A stretch of DNA of 64,000 nt from Rhizobium bangladeshense. GTDB lineage: Bacteria > Pseudomonadota > Alphaproteobacteria > Rhizobiales > Rhizobiaceae. The notes beneath the pieces are model-generated. The model was not told the origin of the DNA. It did no database searches and saw only the letters and a program-made list of their open reading frames with translations. The position numbers and the translations under genes were made by a program. The stretch is from the NCBI RefSeq assembly GCF_017357245.1, contig NZ_CP071612.1, forward strand, positions 2,235,001-2,299,000, read 5' to 3'. This document shows positions 11,506 to 20,967 of this stretch, piece after piece; position 1 is the stretch's first letter; the number at the start of each line of letters is the position of its first letter.

Positions 11506-11925
11506 ATGCAAGCGGTGCTCATCGCAATGACCATTCTCGGTTGCGACGATTCCGTCAGCCAATGCAGCTATGTCGCGACGGTCGACAAGCGTTGGGAAAC
11601 CGTTGCCGCTTGCGATGCCGAAGCCGAACGCCGGCTGAAAGCTTTTGCCAATGTCAGCTATCCCTCGGTCATCGCAGTGTGCGAGGCGCCGAGAGCGCTT
11701 GCCGCCGCCGAACCCCCGAAACCTGCGCCTCTGCCTGCCGCCGCGGCCGACACCGTTCCTGCCGCACCCGAACAACCAACAGGCATCGCCGGCTTTGCTG
11801 AGAATATCGCCGGCCAGGTTCGCGCACACCTCCCAACGGGCAAAGACGTCAAGGAGACGCTTTCCAAACCGGTGCATTTCGTATCCGCTAGTTATTCCTG
11901 GGTGGTAACCCGGCTGAATGACTAG
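11506..11925 (+). CDS. Hypothetical protein with four cysteines and a Pro/Ala-rich middle
   Basis: 139 residues. The ATG has TTAGGAG seven bases upstream. Residues 1-65 form a compact domain with Cys in LGCDDSVSQCSY, AACDAEAE and VIAVCEAP, suggesting paired disulfides. Residues 65-95 are an Ala/Pro linker, followed by an amphipathic C-terminus. There is no clear cleavable signal, though the first 12 residues are hydrophobic. I do not recognise a named family, and it reads like a conserved rhizobial protein. Its TAG stop abuts, base to base, the stop of the convergent DUF2336 gene. Confidence 0.7.
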   Translation: MQAVLIAMTILGCDDSVSQCSYVATVDKRWETVAACDAEAERRLKAFANVSYPSVIAVCEAPRALAAAEPPKPAPLPAAAADTVPAAPEQPTGIAGFAENIAGQVRAHLPTGKDVKETLSKPVHFVSASYSWVVTRLND

Positions 11926-13056
11926 CTAGGCCGCAGCGAGCGCCGCGTAGACGCGGGCCGATTGTCGCTGCTCGGCGACATGAAGCTTTTCCACCATGTC
12001 GAGCAGTTCTCCGGCCGCGCTGTGCGAGCCGCCGTGATGGCGGAATTTTTCAAGAAGACGGCCGCCTACGGTGTCTAGCACGCTGCCCGGCGCCTTTCGA
12101 GCCGCCTCGCGCCATAGAAGCGTCGCTTCCACGAAGATCACGCTGATATCCCGAGGCAGGCCGGCGGACTCATAGAGGGCGCGCACGGCATGCATGCGCC
12201 CAGTCGCCAGGATCGAACGCACGCGGCGCTCGCTGCACGCTGTGAGATCGACAATCGCGGCAGCGAAGAAATCCACCTTGCCGGCGCAGAGCGCATGCAT
12301 CAGGAAGGACGGCGTCAGCCGGCCGTTGAGGCGCAGATGTTCGACGAGGTCGGGTATCTCCCGCGGCGCGATATCGCCGGCGATCGAAACGATCGCTGCC
12401 TCGGTCGCCTCGCGGCTGATGCGCTGGAGCCGCTGCAGCCCGATCGCCGCCTGCACCAGCGGCAGGCCGACCAGCGCATTGCTGACATGCTGGGTGAGCA
12501 GCTGGCGGGCATCGGCCGGAAGGTCGCTGCGGTCGAGCAGCAGGTTGCGGATATCGCAGCAGTCGCCGAGCCGTTCGGCGATTCGTTTCAACGACTGGCT
12601 GGAAATGGCCGCGCCGTCGTTTTCGAGCAGGCAGAGCAGTTCTTCCTCGTCGCCGACCTCCGCAAGTGCTGCGGAGACTGGGCGCGTGACATGGGCTCTG
12701 GCCGCGATCAGCATGCGGGTCGCGCCGTTGCCGCGTGCGGCAAGATCGACGAGATCGGCATCGCTCAGAAGCGGCGAACAGGTAACGGCGTGGCAGGCGA
12801 CCTCGGGTTGGTCGGCGGCAAGCGAAAGGATCAGACTGCGAGGCGCGTCGGGCGACCAGGCGATCGTCTCGGCCAGCGCAAGCCGCACACGCGGCGACGG
12901 GTCATCGAGAAGAAAGGTCATCGCCATCTCGGCTGCCGCCCGCTCCTCCCCGCTCATCTCGGATTGCAGATAGGCTCGACCCAGTGCGTTCGCGGCCCGG
13001 GCCCGATCACCGGTCTTGGCCGTTTCGATCCAACGAAGGAAAGCTTCTACGATCAC
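11926..13056 (-). CDS. DUF2336 domain-containing protein
   Basis: 376 residues from a GTG at 13054-13056 whose product begins VIVEAFLRWIETAK, the way family members usually start. An ATG at 13099-13101 would add 15 residues. The protein is almost wholly alpha-helical with HEAT-like repeats (MTFLLDDPSPRVRLALAETIAWSPDAPRSLILSLAADQPEVA). DUF2336 proteins are widespread in Alphaproteobacteria and are of unknown function, with some linked to stress or cell-cycle control. It is convergent with the small cysteine-containing ORF, with the stop codons touching. Confidence 0.85.
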   Translation of the reverse strand: MIVEAFLRWIETAKTGDRARAANALGRAYLQSEMSGEERAAAEMAMTFLLDDPSPRVRLALAETIAWSPDAPRSLILSLAADQPEVACHAVTCSPLLSDADLVDLAARGNGATRMLIAARAHVTRPVSAALAEVGDEEELLCLLENDGAAISSQSLKRIAERLGDCCDIRNLLLDRSDLPADARQLLTQHVSNALVGLPLVQAAIGLQRLQRISREATEAAIVSIAGDIAPREIPDLVEHLRLNGRLTPSFLMHALCAGKVDFFAAAIVDLTACSERRVRSILATGRMHAVRALYESAGLPRDISVIFVEATLLWREAARKAPGSVLDTVGGRLLEKFRHHGGSHSAAGELLDMVEKLHVAEQRQSARVYAALAAA

Positions 13057-13178
13057 GCGACGCCCCAGCACTTGAACGCGATTTCCTCGCGCTGCATTCA
13101 TTGCTGTGACCGTAGCGGCAAAAGGTTTAAGATTCGTTCACCATATTTCTTAAGCCCTTGTATGCCTTACGCTCGGGA

Positions 13179-13790
13179 CTACATTTTTGGCACCTGCGGC
13201 CGGAACATCTCGAAAACATCGCTGCCTTCGCTGTAATCCATGTAGCCCATGCGGGCCACCGGCCGGGCGATCGACATGTCCAGGCGGCCGTCTCTGACGA
13301 TGGCCTCGTCGATGCGAATGCCGACTACCTCGCCGAAGACGAGTACATTTTCGGAAGGTGCGCCCGACAGCGTCTTCGGCTCGATGATTTCGGTGACCCT
13401 GCATTCGAGCACGGCATAAGCCTCGCCGACATAGGGGGCGTCGATCAGTTCGGACTGTTTCGGCGTCAGCCCTGCGAAGTCGAATTCGCTGTTGCCGTAG
13501 GGCAGTGCCGCCGACGAGAGGTTCATCTTTTCGGCGAGATCGCGGCTGACGAAATTGCAGGTGAAGACGCCGGCTTCCGCCGCATTGCGCTGGCTGTCCT
13601 TACGCCCGGCGGAAGAAAACATCACCAGCTTCGGCCGGTCAGCGACGGCATTGAAAAAGGAATAGGGAGCAAGATTGATCGAACCGTCCCTGCCCTTGCT
13701 GCCGATCCAGCCGATCGGCCGTGGCGATACGATCGCCTTGAAGGGATCATGCGCGAGTCCATGCCGATTGGTGTCCGTCGTGTAGAACAT
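13179..13790 (-). CDS. Flavin reductase family (FMN-binding split barrel) protein
   Basis: 203 residues. It has the flavin reductase/DIM6-NTAB fold: an N-terminal SPRPIGWIGSKGRDGSINLAPYSFFNAV (FMN phosphate and isoalloxazine contacts) and a central NFVSRDLAEKMN, with a C-terminal extension typical of the larger subgroup. It probably uses FMN bound through this barrel. The electron acceptor is unknown. Its ATG overlaps the stop of the upstream nitroreductase by one base (TGATG) and has GAGAGGA upstream, so the two are translationally coupled. That suggests two flavoenzymes acting together. Confidence 0.88.
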   Translation of the reverse strand: MFYTTDTNRHGLAHDPFKAIVSPRPIGWIGSKGRDGSINLAPYSFFNAVADRPKLVMFSSAGRKDSQRNAAEAGVFTCNFVSRDLAEKMNLSSAALPYGNSEFDFAGLTPKQSELIDAPYVGEAYAVLECRVTEIIEPKTLSGAPSENVLVFGEVVGIRIDEAIVRDGRLDMSIARPVARMGYMDYSEGSDVFEMFRPQVPKM

Positions 13791-14374
13791 CAGTCCTCTC
13801 CGCCAACCCAGGTCACGGTATCGGCAAGCTCCGGCCGCGGCCGCTCTATCGCCGGGAACGTGGTCGAGCCGATGTGGATGAAACCTGCTACCTTTTCGCC
13901 GGAGGCGACGCCGAGCAGCGGATATGCGCGCTCATCATAGGCGAACCATTCCGTCAGCCAGTTGGCGACATAGCCGCTGGCATTGGCGGCAAGAATGACG
14001 TTGAGGCAGAGCGCGCCCGCCGACATCAGTTGCTCCCATTCCGGGATCTTGATGTGCGGCCCCGCCTTGCTGACAACGGCAACGACCACGGGCGCGCGGG
14101 TGAAGCGGGTACGCTCGACCTGGATCATCTCTTTGGAAAGATCCGGCTTTGTCTCGAGTGCCAGCTTCAGGAGCTCCTCGCCGAGCCGCGCACGCTCATC
14201 TCCGCGATAGACGATAAAACGCCACGGAGCGATCTTGCCATGATCGGGAACACGCGAGGCAAGCCGCAGGATCTCCTCGATCTCGGCCTTCTCGGGGCCT
14301 GGTTCACACATCTGGAAAGCGGGAATGGAACGGCGCACGGCGAGGTAATCGATCAGCTTGATATCGGATTTCAT
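13790..14374 (-). CDS. Nitroreductase family protein
   Basis: 194 residues from the ATG at 14372-14374 ([16 protein letters not shown]). It is an FMN-dependent NAD(P)H oxidoreductase fold: the N-terminal RRSIPAFQM arginine pair that grips FMN phosphate, the central [18 protein letters not shown], and the C-terminal [19 protein letters not shown]. The substrate is not predictable from sequence. It is the first gene of a two-gene unit with the flavin reductase, overlapping by one base, and lies divergent to the exported repeat protein. Confidence 0.9.
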   Translation of the reverse strand: MKSDIKLIDYLAVRRSIPAFQMCEPGPEKAEIEEILRLASRVPDHGKIAPWRFIVYRGDERARLGEELLKLALETKPDLSKEMIQVERTRFTRAPVVVAVVSKAGPHIKIPEWEQLMSAGALCLNVILAANASGYVANWLTEWFAYDERAYPLLGVASGEKVAGFIHIGSTTFPAIERPRPELADTVTWVGGED

Positions 14375-14487
14375 GCGGGAGAAACTTTCATTTTTATGCT
14401 GCTGCAAAGCGTGGGTCTTGAATTTGCCATCGCGTTGGTCTTGAAGTGGCCTTTGCGATTTCAGAAGTCAATCGGTTCACGAAACAG

Positions 14488-15585
14488 ATGTTTGGCATTT
14501 CGCCTCTTGCACGCATCAGCCTCGCCATCGCTCTGATGGTATTGATGCCCCTCGGCGCAGGCGCGCAGGATGCCTTCAAAGAATTCAAACAGCTCGACTC
14601 GACGTCGAAGATGCCCAAGCTCAACGCCTTCATCGCGCCTGGCACCGCGCCCGAAGGGACCAAGCTGCGCGACGTCGCGATGGAAGCCAAGCTGACGGCC
14701 GACGGTACGCCTGTCGATGACGGCCTTTCCTGGTATGTCTTCAGCCCGATCGCGGGAGCCGACGGCAAGCTGCCGCTTATCGCCAGCGCCAAGGGCGGGC
14801 CCGCCGCCTTCCAGCTCGCTCCGGGCGATTATTTCGTCAATGTCTCATTCGGCCGCGCCGGCGTCACCAAAAAGCTGACCGTGCCCGCTGACGGCGAGGT
14901 CGACAAGCAGGTGATGGTCCTTGATGCCGGCGGCCTCCTGCTCAACGCCGTCTCCGGCACCGATTCCCGCATCCGCCCGGACCAGCTGAGCTTCTCGATC
15001 TATTCCTCGGAAGTGCGCGACGATGGCGAGCGTGGTCTCGTCGTGGCCGACGTCTCGCCGAACACCGTCGTGCGTCTCAATGCCGGCACCTATCACATCG
15101 TTTCCGAATATGGCAGCGTCAACGCCGTCATTCGCGCCGACATTCAGGTCGAGGCTGGCAAGCTCACGGAGGCGACCATCCAGCACCGTGCTGCGCAGAT
15201 TACCTTCAAGCTGGTCTCCGAAGCCGGCGGCGAGGCGATCGCCGACACGGCGTGGTCGATCCTGACGGCAGCCGGCGACAGTGTCGGCGAAAGCGTCAGC
15301 GCCTTTCCGACCATGGTCCTTGCCGAAGGCGAATATTCCGCCGTCGCCCGTAACAAGGACAAGATCTATCAGCGCGATTTCACGGTGGTTGCCGGCCGGA
15401 ATACCGACGTCGAGGTTCTGATGAAGGACCAGCAGCCGCAGCAGCCCGTGAGCGCTGCCCGCCCGGTGCAGCAGGCGCCGGCCGGCACGCCGCCCCCGCC
15501 GGGTGTCCAGCCGGCTCCGGAGGAGCCTCTGCCCTCCTACGAACAGCTCGTGCCGCAGGGCGGCGACGGCGCCAGCCTCGACTGA
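14488..15585 (+). CDS. Exported protein with three beta-type internal repeats
   Basis: 365 residues from the ATG at 14488, which directly opens a signal peptide (MFGISPLARISLAIALMVLM, cleavage near GAGA-QD). A GTG at 14446 would put 14 residues ahead of it. The mature protein contains a repeated beta unit with an xLxxGxYxxx core. Examples are FQLAPGDYFVNVSFG, VRLNAGTYHIVSEYG and MVLAEGEYSAVARN, each followed by a strand ending in a V-x-A-G or V-P-A-D-G turn. The C-terminal ~60 residues are Pro/Gln-rich and disordered. This resembles carboxypeptidase-regulatory or Ig-like modules, but I do not recognise a named family. It is periplasmic or surface-associated, and its function is unknown. Confidence 0.75.
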   Translation: MFGISPLARISLAIALMVLMPLGAGAQDAFKEFKQLDSTSKMPKLNAFIAPGTAPEGTKLRDVAMEAKLTADGTPVDDGLSWYVFSPIAGADGKLPLIASAKGGPAAFQLAPGDYFVNVSFGRAGVTKKLTVPADGEVDKQVMVLDAGGLLLNAVSGTDSRIRPDQLSFSIYSSEVRDDGERGLVVADVSPNTVVRLNAGTYHIVSEYGSVNAVIRADIQVEAGKLTEATIQHRAAQITFKLVSEAGGEAIADTAWSILTAAGDSVGESVSAFPTMVLAEGEYSAVARNKDKIYQRDFTVVAGRNTDVEVLMKDQQPQQPVSAARPVQQAPAGTPPPPGVQPAPEEPLPSYEQLVPQGGDGASLD

Positions 15586-15735
15586 TTTCCCGCAAACAGT
15601 TTGGCTCGACGGCACTCCCTTCGAACGATGCGGTCGGCGGCGCATCGAGAAGACGGCCGCGGAGAGACCATCGCGATCCGCCATCGGAATGAAGCCGCTC
15701 CCCGTTTGCGACGAAGATATTGCGGTTTCAGATCC

Positions 15736-15763
15736 CCGACAGCGCCGACCTTGGCGCTGTCGG
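15736..15763 (-). terminator. Strong hairpin immediately downstream of thrS
   Basis: An 11-base perfect stem CCGACAGCGCC / GGCGCTGTCGG with a six-base loop lies 13 bases past the thrS stop. There is no T-tract on either strand, so it may act as a transcript-stabilising or Rho-assisted end. Confidence 0.45.
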
Positions 15764-15776
15764 AGCCAGGCAAATT

Positions 15777-17783
15777 TCAGGCCGCCTTGGCCTTCTTTGC
15801 TTCGGCCTTGCGACGGATGTCGGGCGGCGTCGCTTCGAGGGTGAGGCTCTCGACGGCGGCGTCGAGCCCCATCGAAACCTGGTCCTGGCTGCCGAGGCGG
15901 CGGATATTGACCGTGCGTTCCTCGGCCTCCTTCCTACCGCAGACGATGATCACAGGAACTTTGGTGACGGAATGCTCGCGGATCTTGTAGTTGATCTTCT
16001 CGTTGCGGAAGTCGGTCTCGACATTGAGACCCGCTTCGCGTAGCGCTTCGGCCACCTCAAGCCCGTAAGCGTCGGCTTCCGAGGTGATTGTCGCGACCAC
16101 CACCTGCAGCGGTGACACCCAGAGCGGCATATGACCCGCGAAATTCTCGATCAGGATCCCAAGAAAGCGCTCCATCGAGCCGCAGATGGCGCGATGAATC
16201 ATCACCGGCTGCGTCTTTTCGGAGTTGCTGTCGATGTAGAAGGCACCGAAGCGTTCGGGCAGGTTGAAGTCAACCTGCGTCGTGCCGCACTGCCATTCGC
16301 GGCCGATCGCATCCTTCAGCGTGTATTCGAACTTCGGTCCATAGAAAGCGCCCTCGCCCGGCAAGATGCCGGTCTTGATGCGGCCCTCGGACTGAGCCTC
16401 GATCGTCTTCAGCACGTCGGTCATAACGGCTTCGGCGCGGTCCCAGAGCGCGTCGGAACCGACGCGTTTTTCCGGCCGGGTCGAAAGCTTGACGACTATT
16501 TCCTTGAACCCGAAATCTTCATAGACCGAGAGGATCAGATCGTTGATCTTCAGGCATTCGGCCGCCATCTGCTCGTCGGTGCAGAAGATGTGCGCGTCGT
16601 CCTGCGTAAAACCGCGCACGCGCATCAAGCCATGCAGAGCGCCGGAAGGCTCGTAGCGGTGCACGAGGCCGAATTCGGCGAGGCGGATCGGCAGCTCACG
16701 ATAGGACTTCAGGCCGTGTTTGAAGATCTGTACATGGCCAGGGCAGTTCATCGGCTTCAGCGCGAAGACGCGATTATCGGCTTCCTTGTCTTCGGGATGC
16801 GTCATCGCGTGTGCCGATTTTACGGCGAACATGTTTTCCTGGTACCAGCCCCAGTGTCCCGAGGTTTCCCACAGCGACGTGTCGAGCACCTGCGGCGCGT
16901 TGACCTCCTGGTAGTCGGCGGCCAGGCGACGGCGCATATAAGCGACGAGCGTCTGGAAGATGCGCCAGCCCTTGCCGTGCCAGAAGACGACGCCCGGGCC
17001 CTCTTCCTGGAAATGGAACAGGTCCATTTCGCGGCCGAGCTTGCGATGGTCACGCTTTTCGGCTTCGGCCAGCACGTGCAGGTAATTGTCGAGATCGGCC
17101 TGGTCGGCCCATGCCGTGCCGTAGATGCGCGACAGCATGGCGTTGTTGCTGTCGCCGCGCCAATAGGCGCCGGCAACCTTCATCAGCTTGAAAGCCGTGC
17201 CGACCTGACCGGTGGAGGCCATATGCGGGCCGCGGCAGAGGTCGAACCAGTCACCCTGATTGTAGATCTTCAGATCCTGCCCTTCGGGGATCGCATCGAC
17301 GAGTTCGACCTTGTACTGCTCGCCCTTGGCGGCGAAGACTTCCTTGGCCTTCTCACGCGACCAGATCTGCTTGGTGAACGGCGCGTTGCGGGCGATAATC
17401 TCCTTCATCTTCTTTTCGATCTTCGGCAGATCGTCGGGCGTGAAGGGTTCGTTCTTGGCGAAGTCGTAATAGAAGCCGTTCTCGATGACGGGACCGATCG
17501 TCACCTGAGTGCCGGGCCAAAGTTCCTGCACCGCTTCGGCCATCACATGCGCGGCGTCATGGCGGATGAGCTCCAGCGCGCGGGGATCTTTGCGGGTAAT
17601 GATCTCGATCTTGCCGTCGGTCACGGCATCGGAAAGGTCGCGCACGGCGCCATCGATCGCAATGGCGACGGCGCCCTTGGCAAGCGACTTGGAAATGGAT
17701 TCTGCGACATCCCTGCCGGTCGCGCCAGCCGGGAAGCTGCGCACGGAACCATCGGGAAATGTCAGGGAAACGGATTGGGACAT
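15777..17783 (-). CDS. thrS: Threonyl-tRNA synthetase
   Basis: 668 residues from the ATG at 17781-17783, preceded by AAGGAGAA. It charges tRNA-Thr in the cytoplasm. Domain order is canonical: the N-terminal TGS domain ([17 protein letters not shown]), the editing SAD domain ([11 protein letters not shown] with zinc-type His, then [17 protein letters not shown]), the class II catalytic core (motif 2 region [30 protein letters not shown] segment, Cys in KPMNCPGH as zinc ligand), and the anticodon-binding C-terminus ([22 protein letters not shown]). The open frame upstream of the start is not conserved. Confidence 0.97.
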   Translation of the reverse strand: MSQSVSLTFPDGSVRSFPAGATGRDVAESISKSLAKGAVAIAIDGAVRDLSDAVTDGKIEIITRKDPRALELIRHDAAHVMAEAVQELWPGTQVTIGPVIENGFYYDFAKNEPFTPDDLPKIEKKMKEIIARNAPFTKQIWSREKAKEVFAAKGEQYKVELVDAIPEGQDLKIYNQGDWFDLCRGPHMASTGQVGTAFKLMKVAGAYWRGDSNNAMLSRIYGTAWADQADLDNYLHVLAEAEKRDHRKLGREMDLFHFQEEGPGVVFWHGKGWRIFQTLVAYMRRRLAADYQEVNAPQVLDTSLWETSGHWGWYQENMFAVKSAHAMTHPEDKEADNRVFALKPMNCPGHVQIFKHGLKSYRELPIRLAEFGLVHRYEPSGALHGLMRVRGFTQDDAHIFCTDEQMAAECLKINDLILSVYEDFGFKEIVVKLSTRPEKRVGSDALWDRAEAVMTDVLKTIEAQSEGRIKTGILPGEGAFYGPKFEYTLKDAIGREWQCGTTQVDFNLPERFGAFYIDSNSEKTQPVMIHRAICGSMERFLGILIENFAGHMPLWVSPLQVVVATITSEADAYGLEVAEALREAGLNVETDFRNEKINYKIREHSVTKVPVIIVCGRKEAEERTVNIRRLGSQDQVSMGLDAAVESLTLEATPPDIRRKAEAKKAKAA

Positions 17784-17803
17784 CGAAATTCTCCTTGTCC
17801 AGT

Positions 17804-17821
17804 CCCGCCAACGAATGCGGG
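17804..17821 (-). promoter_or_regulatory. Small hairpin in the thrS leader
   Basis: On the minus strand CCCGC and GCGGG pair around an eight-base loop a few bases upstream of the thrS ribosome binding site. In E. coli ThrRS controls its own translation through leader hairpins. Whether this one does the same is a guess. Confidence 0.25.
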
Positions 17822-17902
17822 TGGTTGAAATGAAGCGACACCAAGCAGGAGGCGCTGCCGCCTGATACTGATATTTCCGCAGGGAGTAAAGAAGCAGCCG
17901 GC

Positions 17903-18430
17903 TTAGATGATCATCTGCGCAAGACCGCAAACGGTGTTCCAGTTGCGCATCGTTCCGACGCCAAGCCGCTTGGTCGTCAGCGCCGACAGCAATTTAGATT
18001 GGCTCGGTTTGCCGGCGAAATCGATCCAGAGGTCGCCGCCGACAACGGCGATGCGCTGGCCTTCCACCATCAGCGGTTTCAGCGCCTCCACCTTCTCTGG
18101 ATCGATTGGCAGGCGCATGACCCGGACGATGACCTGATCTCCACTGCCATCCCTGAAGGGATTGGTGCCGCAGAGCGCCATCCAGGTGCAGTCGCTGCGC
18201 ACGACGATATCGACATGTTTGCCGAACTTCTCTTCGAAGCCCTCTTCCAGCGCGACCTCGAGTTCATGCGGGCGCATGTCGTCGGCTTCGAAAACGAGAT
18301 TGCCTGTTGAAACCAGCGTGCGCGGCTCGCGATAGCCAAGCGCTTTGGCAAGCGCGCGCAAGTCTTCCATGATCACCCGGCGGTCGGGCGTGAGCACGAT
18401 GCTGTGCAGGAGGGCGATGAAGGTACTCAT
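17903..18430 (-). CDS. DUF1697 domain-containing protein
   Basis: 175 residues from the ATG at 18428-18430 ([15 protein letters not shown]), with AGAGGAG eight bases upstream. The family hallmark is visible: an N-terminal strand FIALLHSI, then [19 protein letters not shown], where most members have S-G-N-V/L-V/I-F. The function of DUF1697 is unknown. It shares four bases (ATGA) with the preceding small ORF and is the last gene of an operon with an IscU-like protein and yidD. Confidence 0.88.
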   Translation of the reverse strand: MSTFIALLHSIVLTPDRRVIMEDLRALAKALGYREPRTLVSTGNLVFEADDMRPHELEVALEEGFEEKFGKHVDIVVRSDCTWMALCGTNPFRDGSGDQVIVRVMRLPIDPEKVEALKPLMVEGQRIAVVGGDLWIDFAGKPSQSKLLSALTTKRLGVGTMRNWNTVCGLAQMII

Positions 18431-18588
18431 GGCCAGAACTCCTCTGCTCCATAGGACAAGGTCATCAGCATCCTGTCGAAGGCTGCTTCGCAGATGTGTT
18501 TGCACACTGCTACTGCGGCGTCGCAGATATCGTCCAGGTAGGTGCCGAAATCTGCCGATGCACGTCTATATTCGCCGGGCATCGTCAT
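18427..18588 (-). CDS. Small ORF, possible DUF2267 N-terminal remnant
   Basis: 53 residues. It begins five bases after the yidD stop, has a good ribosome site (GAGGGTGAG), and its stop overlaps the DUF1697 start as ATGA, so it sits exactly as a coupled operon gene would. The first ~22 residues (MTMPGEYRRASADFGTYLDD) resemble the start of DUF2267 proteins. The rest, including two Cys in AAVAVCKHICEAAFD, does not, and a full DUF2267 domain would be over twice as long. It may be a truncated gene or a genuine small protein. Confidence 0.5.
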   Translation of the reverse strand: MTMPGEYRRASADFGTYLDDICDAAVAVCKHICEAAFDRMLMTLSYGAEEFWP

Positions 18589-18593
18589 CGCGC

Positions 18594-18998
18594 TCACCCT
18601 CTCTTGCGTCCGAGGGACAGATAGCGCCACGGCGTCCACCAACGGAAGCTGTCGCCGAGCATTTCCGGAACCGGGTCGAGCCCGCTGGTGCCGCCGGGGC
18701 CGCAACGGCCGACGCGAAACAGCGTCATCCAGCCGCCGGCCCATAATCCGTGGCGGGCAATCGACTCGTAGCCATATTCCGAGCAGGTCGGGATATGGCG
18801 GCAGGAATTGCCGACAAAGCTGGAAAGCGTCAGCTGATAGAGGCGGATAAGGCCCATGCCGAGCAGACGATCAGGGGTTTTGCGGAACGGCCCGGTGTAG
18901 TTGCGGGAATAGCGTGCAGTCTTTGCGTGCGGCCGTCTCGATGCGGCCGCACCGCCATCGTCCTCATCGTCAGCCTGCTGGACGCAGAACTCGCACAT
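18594..18998 (-). CDS. yidD: Membrane protein insertion efficiency factor YidD
   Basis: 134 residues. YidD is a small membrane-associated protein that helps YidC insert inner-membrane proteins. The core matches well: LIRLYQLTLSSFVGNSCRH, PTCSEYGYESIARHG, then W/G-rich RVGRCGPGGTSGLDPVPE with the conserved Cys residues and the DPVP motif. About 47 residues precede the core, including a CEFC pair. The start at 18996-18998 has GAGG eight bases upstream, but a start at the MGLIRLYQ methionine is an alternative. It follows the IscU-like gene by three bases. Confidence 0.92.
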   Translation of the reverse strand: MCEFCVQQADDEDDGGAAASRRPHAKTARYSRNYTGPFRKTPDRLLGMGLIRLYQLTLSSFVGNSCRHIPTCSEYGYESIARHGLWAGGWMTLFRVGRCGPGGTSGLDPVPEMLGDSFRWWTPWRYLSLGRKRG

Positions 18999-19001
18999 AT
19001 C

Positions 19002-19448
19002 TTACGCCTCGACAACTTCCGCCCGTTTGGCCTCGATCTGCCCGATCGCATCGACCACCGCATCGAAGGTCAGCATCGTCGAGGCATGGCGGGCCTTGTA
19101 GTCCCGCACGGGCAGGAGATAGCGCATGTCTTCGAACCGACCGCCAGGCCCTGCCCCGTCCGCCTTCAACATGGCGAGCATGTCCAGGCGCGCCTGCCGC
19201 AATTCGCCCGATGTCGCGCCGACGATATGGCGGGCCATGATCGAGGACGAGGCTTGGCCGAGTGCGCAGGCCTTCACGTCATGGGAAAAACCGGTCACGA
19301 CATCGCCATCCATTTTCAGCCAGATCCGCACCTTGGAGCCGCAAAGCCTGGAGTGCGCCTGGGCGGTCGCATCGGCATCATCAAGCGTCCCGGTCAACGG
19401 AATATTGCCGGCGAATTCGAGGATTTTGCTGTTGTAGATGTCGTCCAT
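19002..19448 (-). CDS. Iron-sulfur cluster scaffold protein (IscU/NifU N-terminal-like)
   Basis: 148 residues from the ATG at 19446-19448. It is a NifU N-domain/IscU-like scaffold: MDDIYNSKILEFAGNIPLTG at the start, the first Cys in LCGSKVRIW, the second in KACALGQASSSIM, and a late segment RFEDMRYLLPVRDYKARHAS where a Cys ligand would normally sit as a C-x-T-L-P-like motif. That third Cys is absent, as in many alphaproteobacterial members of this subgroup, so cluster-assembly ability is uncertain. It is the first gene of the operon with yidD, the 53-residue ORF and DUF1697, and is divergent from folE. Confidence 0.82.
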   Translation of the reverse strand: MDDIYNSKILEFAGNIPLTGTLDDADATAQAHSRLCGSKVRIWLKMDGDVVTGFSHDVKACALGQASSSIMARHIVGATSGELRQARLDMLAMLKADGAGPGGRFEDMRYLLPVRDYKARHASTMLTFDAVVDAIGQIEAKRAEVVEA

Positions 19449-19758
19449 GCTGGATTTCCGCTCCAAAGTCGCCGCGGATCGGCCTAAATCGGGCTGTGAT
19501 TGTCGTTGAAACAAAAAACACACCGTGTCGTCTGAGGATACTTACATACCATGGCTGTCTTCCTATATGTATGTCGTTCGGAGGCCATGAAAATGCAATG
19601 GCCTTGTGTAAGTTTGATTGGGAAACCGTGCCGGATGGGCGTTTGAATCTGCCCTGAAAGCCCCGGAGCCTGCCAAAGGTGCATGAATTCCCGCATGGGA
19701 CTGACCAGTGGCGATTCCGACAGATGGGTCCGCGACGCGGGCCAGGAGACCATTGATC
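19449..19758. other. Divergent intergenic between the IscU-like gene and folE
   Basis: 310 bases without a supportable gene. It must hold both promoters. I see an ACATAC...GTATGT inverted repeat (19544-19549 / 19569-19574) and an A-rich run near 19511, but no recognisable regulator box. The folE Shine-Dalgarno (AGGAGA) is at its right end. Confidence 0.4.
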
Positions 19759-20373
19759 ATGGACGCCATCGTAAAGAACTTTCCGCAGCCGAACCGTGAC
19801 TCGGACCGCCCCTCCCAGCAGGAGGCGGAGGAAGCCGTTCGCGTTCTGCTGCGCTGGGCTGGTGACGATCCGACGCGCGAAGGCCTCATCGAGACGCCGG
19901 CCCGCGTCGCCAAAGCTTACCGCGAGCTTTTTGCAGGCTACGACATGGCGCCGGAGGACGTGCTTGGCCGTACTTTCGAGGAAGTGGCCGGCTACGACGA
20001 CATGGTCCTTGTCAAGGATATTCCCTTCTACTCGCATTGCGAGCATCATATGGTGCCGATCATCGGCAAGGCCCATGTCGCCTACATGCCGGACGGACGT
20101 GTGCTCGGCCTGTCGAAGATTGCCCGTGTCGTCGAAATCTACGGGCGACGCCTGCAGACGCAGGAAACGATGACTGCCCAGATAGCCCGGGCCATCGATG
20201 ACACGCTGCAACCGCGCGGTGTTGCCGTGATGATCGAAGCCGAACATATGTGCATGGCGATGCGCGGCGTTCAGAAGCAGGGTTCGACAACGTTGACCAC
20301 CACCTTTACCGGAACGTTCAAGACCGAAGCGGCCGATCAGGCCCGCTTCATGAGTATGGTGCGGAGCCGCTGA
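19759..20373 (+). CDS. folE: GTP cyclohydrolase I
   Basis: 204 residues from the ATG at 19759, with AGGAGA ten bases upstream. It converts GTP to dihydroneopterin triphosphate, the first step of folate (and queuosine/pterin) synthesis. Family motifs are intact: [17 protein letters not shown], the zinc site and catalytic His in [18 protein letters not shown], and the later zinc Cys in [17 protein letters not shown]. The length matches bacterial type IA enzymes. It precedes hisI by 25 bases on the same strand, so the two are probably co-transcribed. Confidence 0.97.
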   Translation: MDAIVKNFPQPNRDSDRPSQQEAEEAVRVLLRWAGDDPTREGLIETPARVAKAYRELFAGYDMAPEDVLGRTFEEVAGYDDMVLVKDIPFYSHCEHHMVPIIGKAHVAYMPDGRVLGLSKIARVVEIYGRRLQTQETMTAQIARAIDDTLQPRGVAVMIEAEHMCMAMRGVQKQGSTTLTTTFTGTFKTEAADQARFMSMVRSR

Positions 20374-20398
20374 TACCGGCTCCCGCAGGAGGGCCGCG

Positions 20399-20851
20399 AT
20401 GAGTCAACTGATCTTCAACCAACCATCCGAGGACAAGTCGGCGTTGGAAGACGCTGGCGATTTCACGCCGCGTTTCGACGATCGAGGCCTGATCACAGCG
20501 ATCGTGACCGACGCTCGCGATGGCGAACTGCTGATGGTGGCGCATATGAATGCCCAAGCCTTGGCGCTGACCATCCAGACGGGCACGGCCCACTATTTCA
20601 GCCGGTCGCGTGGCAAGATCTGGAAGAAGGGCGAGACCTCGGGCAACCTTCAGACGGTGAAGGAAATTCGCACTGACTGCGATCAGGACGCCATTTGGCT
20701 GAAGGTCGAGGTCGCCGGCCATGACGCCACCTGCCACACCGGCCGCCGTTCCTGCTTCTATCGAACGGTGACGCTGCGCGACGGAAAGCCGATGCTAGAC
20801 ATCGTCGACGACGAGCGTCATTTCGATCCGCAGGACATATACGGAAAATAG
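20399..20851 (+). CDS. hisI: Phosphoribosyl-AMP cyclohydrolase
   Basis: 150 residues, as in other monofunctional HisI proteins (not fused to HisE). It catalyses the third step of histidine biosynthesis, opening the purine ring of phosphoribosyl-AMP. Conserved sequences are [17 protein letters not shown], the Mg/Zn-binding TDCDQDA, and [11 protein letters not shown] near the C-terminus. It has a good ribosome site (AGGAGG). It probably shares a transcript with folE. The other his genes are not in this window, which is usual for hisI in rhizobia. Confidence 0.96.
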   Translation: MSQLIFNQPSEDKSALEDAGDFTPRFDDRGLITAIVTDARDGELLMVAHMNAQALALTIQTGTAHYFSRSRGKIWKKGETSGNLQTVKEIRTDCDQDAIWLKVEVAGHDATCHTGRRSCFYRTVTLRDGKPMLDIVDDERHFDPQDIYGK

Positions 20852-20967
20852 ACCGACCTCCCCGGAATTTGCCCCTTATTGTGCCAGAAACCGGTTCTAT
20901 ATACCATTTGACAACGGATCGAGCACACTATCGTGACATACGTGTTCTGCTGGGAGGGGAGAGCGCA

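Noticed and set aside
11921..11930. Stop codons of convergent genes touching (TAG then CTA)
   Set aside because: Compact but ordinary gene packing, with no functional implication I can support.
16131..17828. Long plus-strand open frame opposite thrS
   Set aside because: thrS on the other strand has every diagnostic motif. The plus-strand translation is low-complexity-like and is a shadow.
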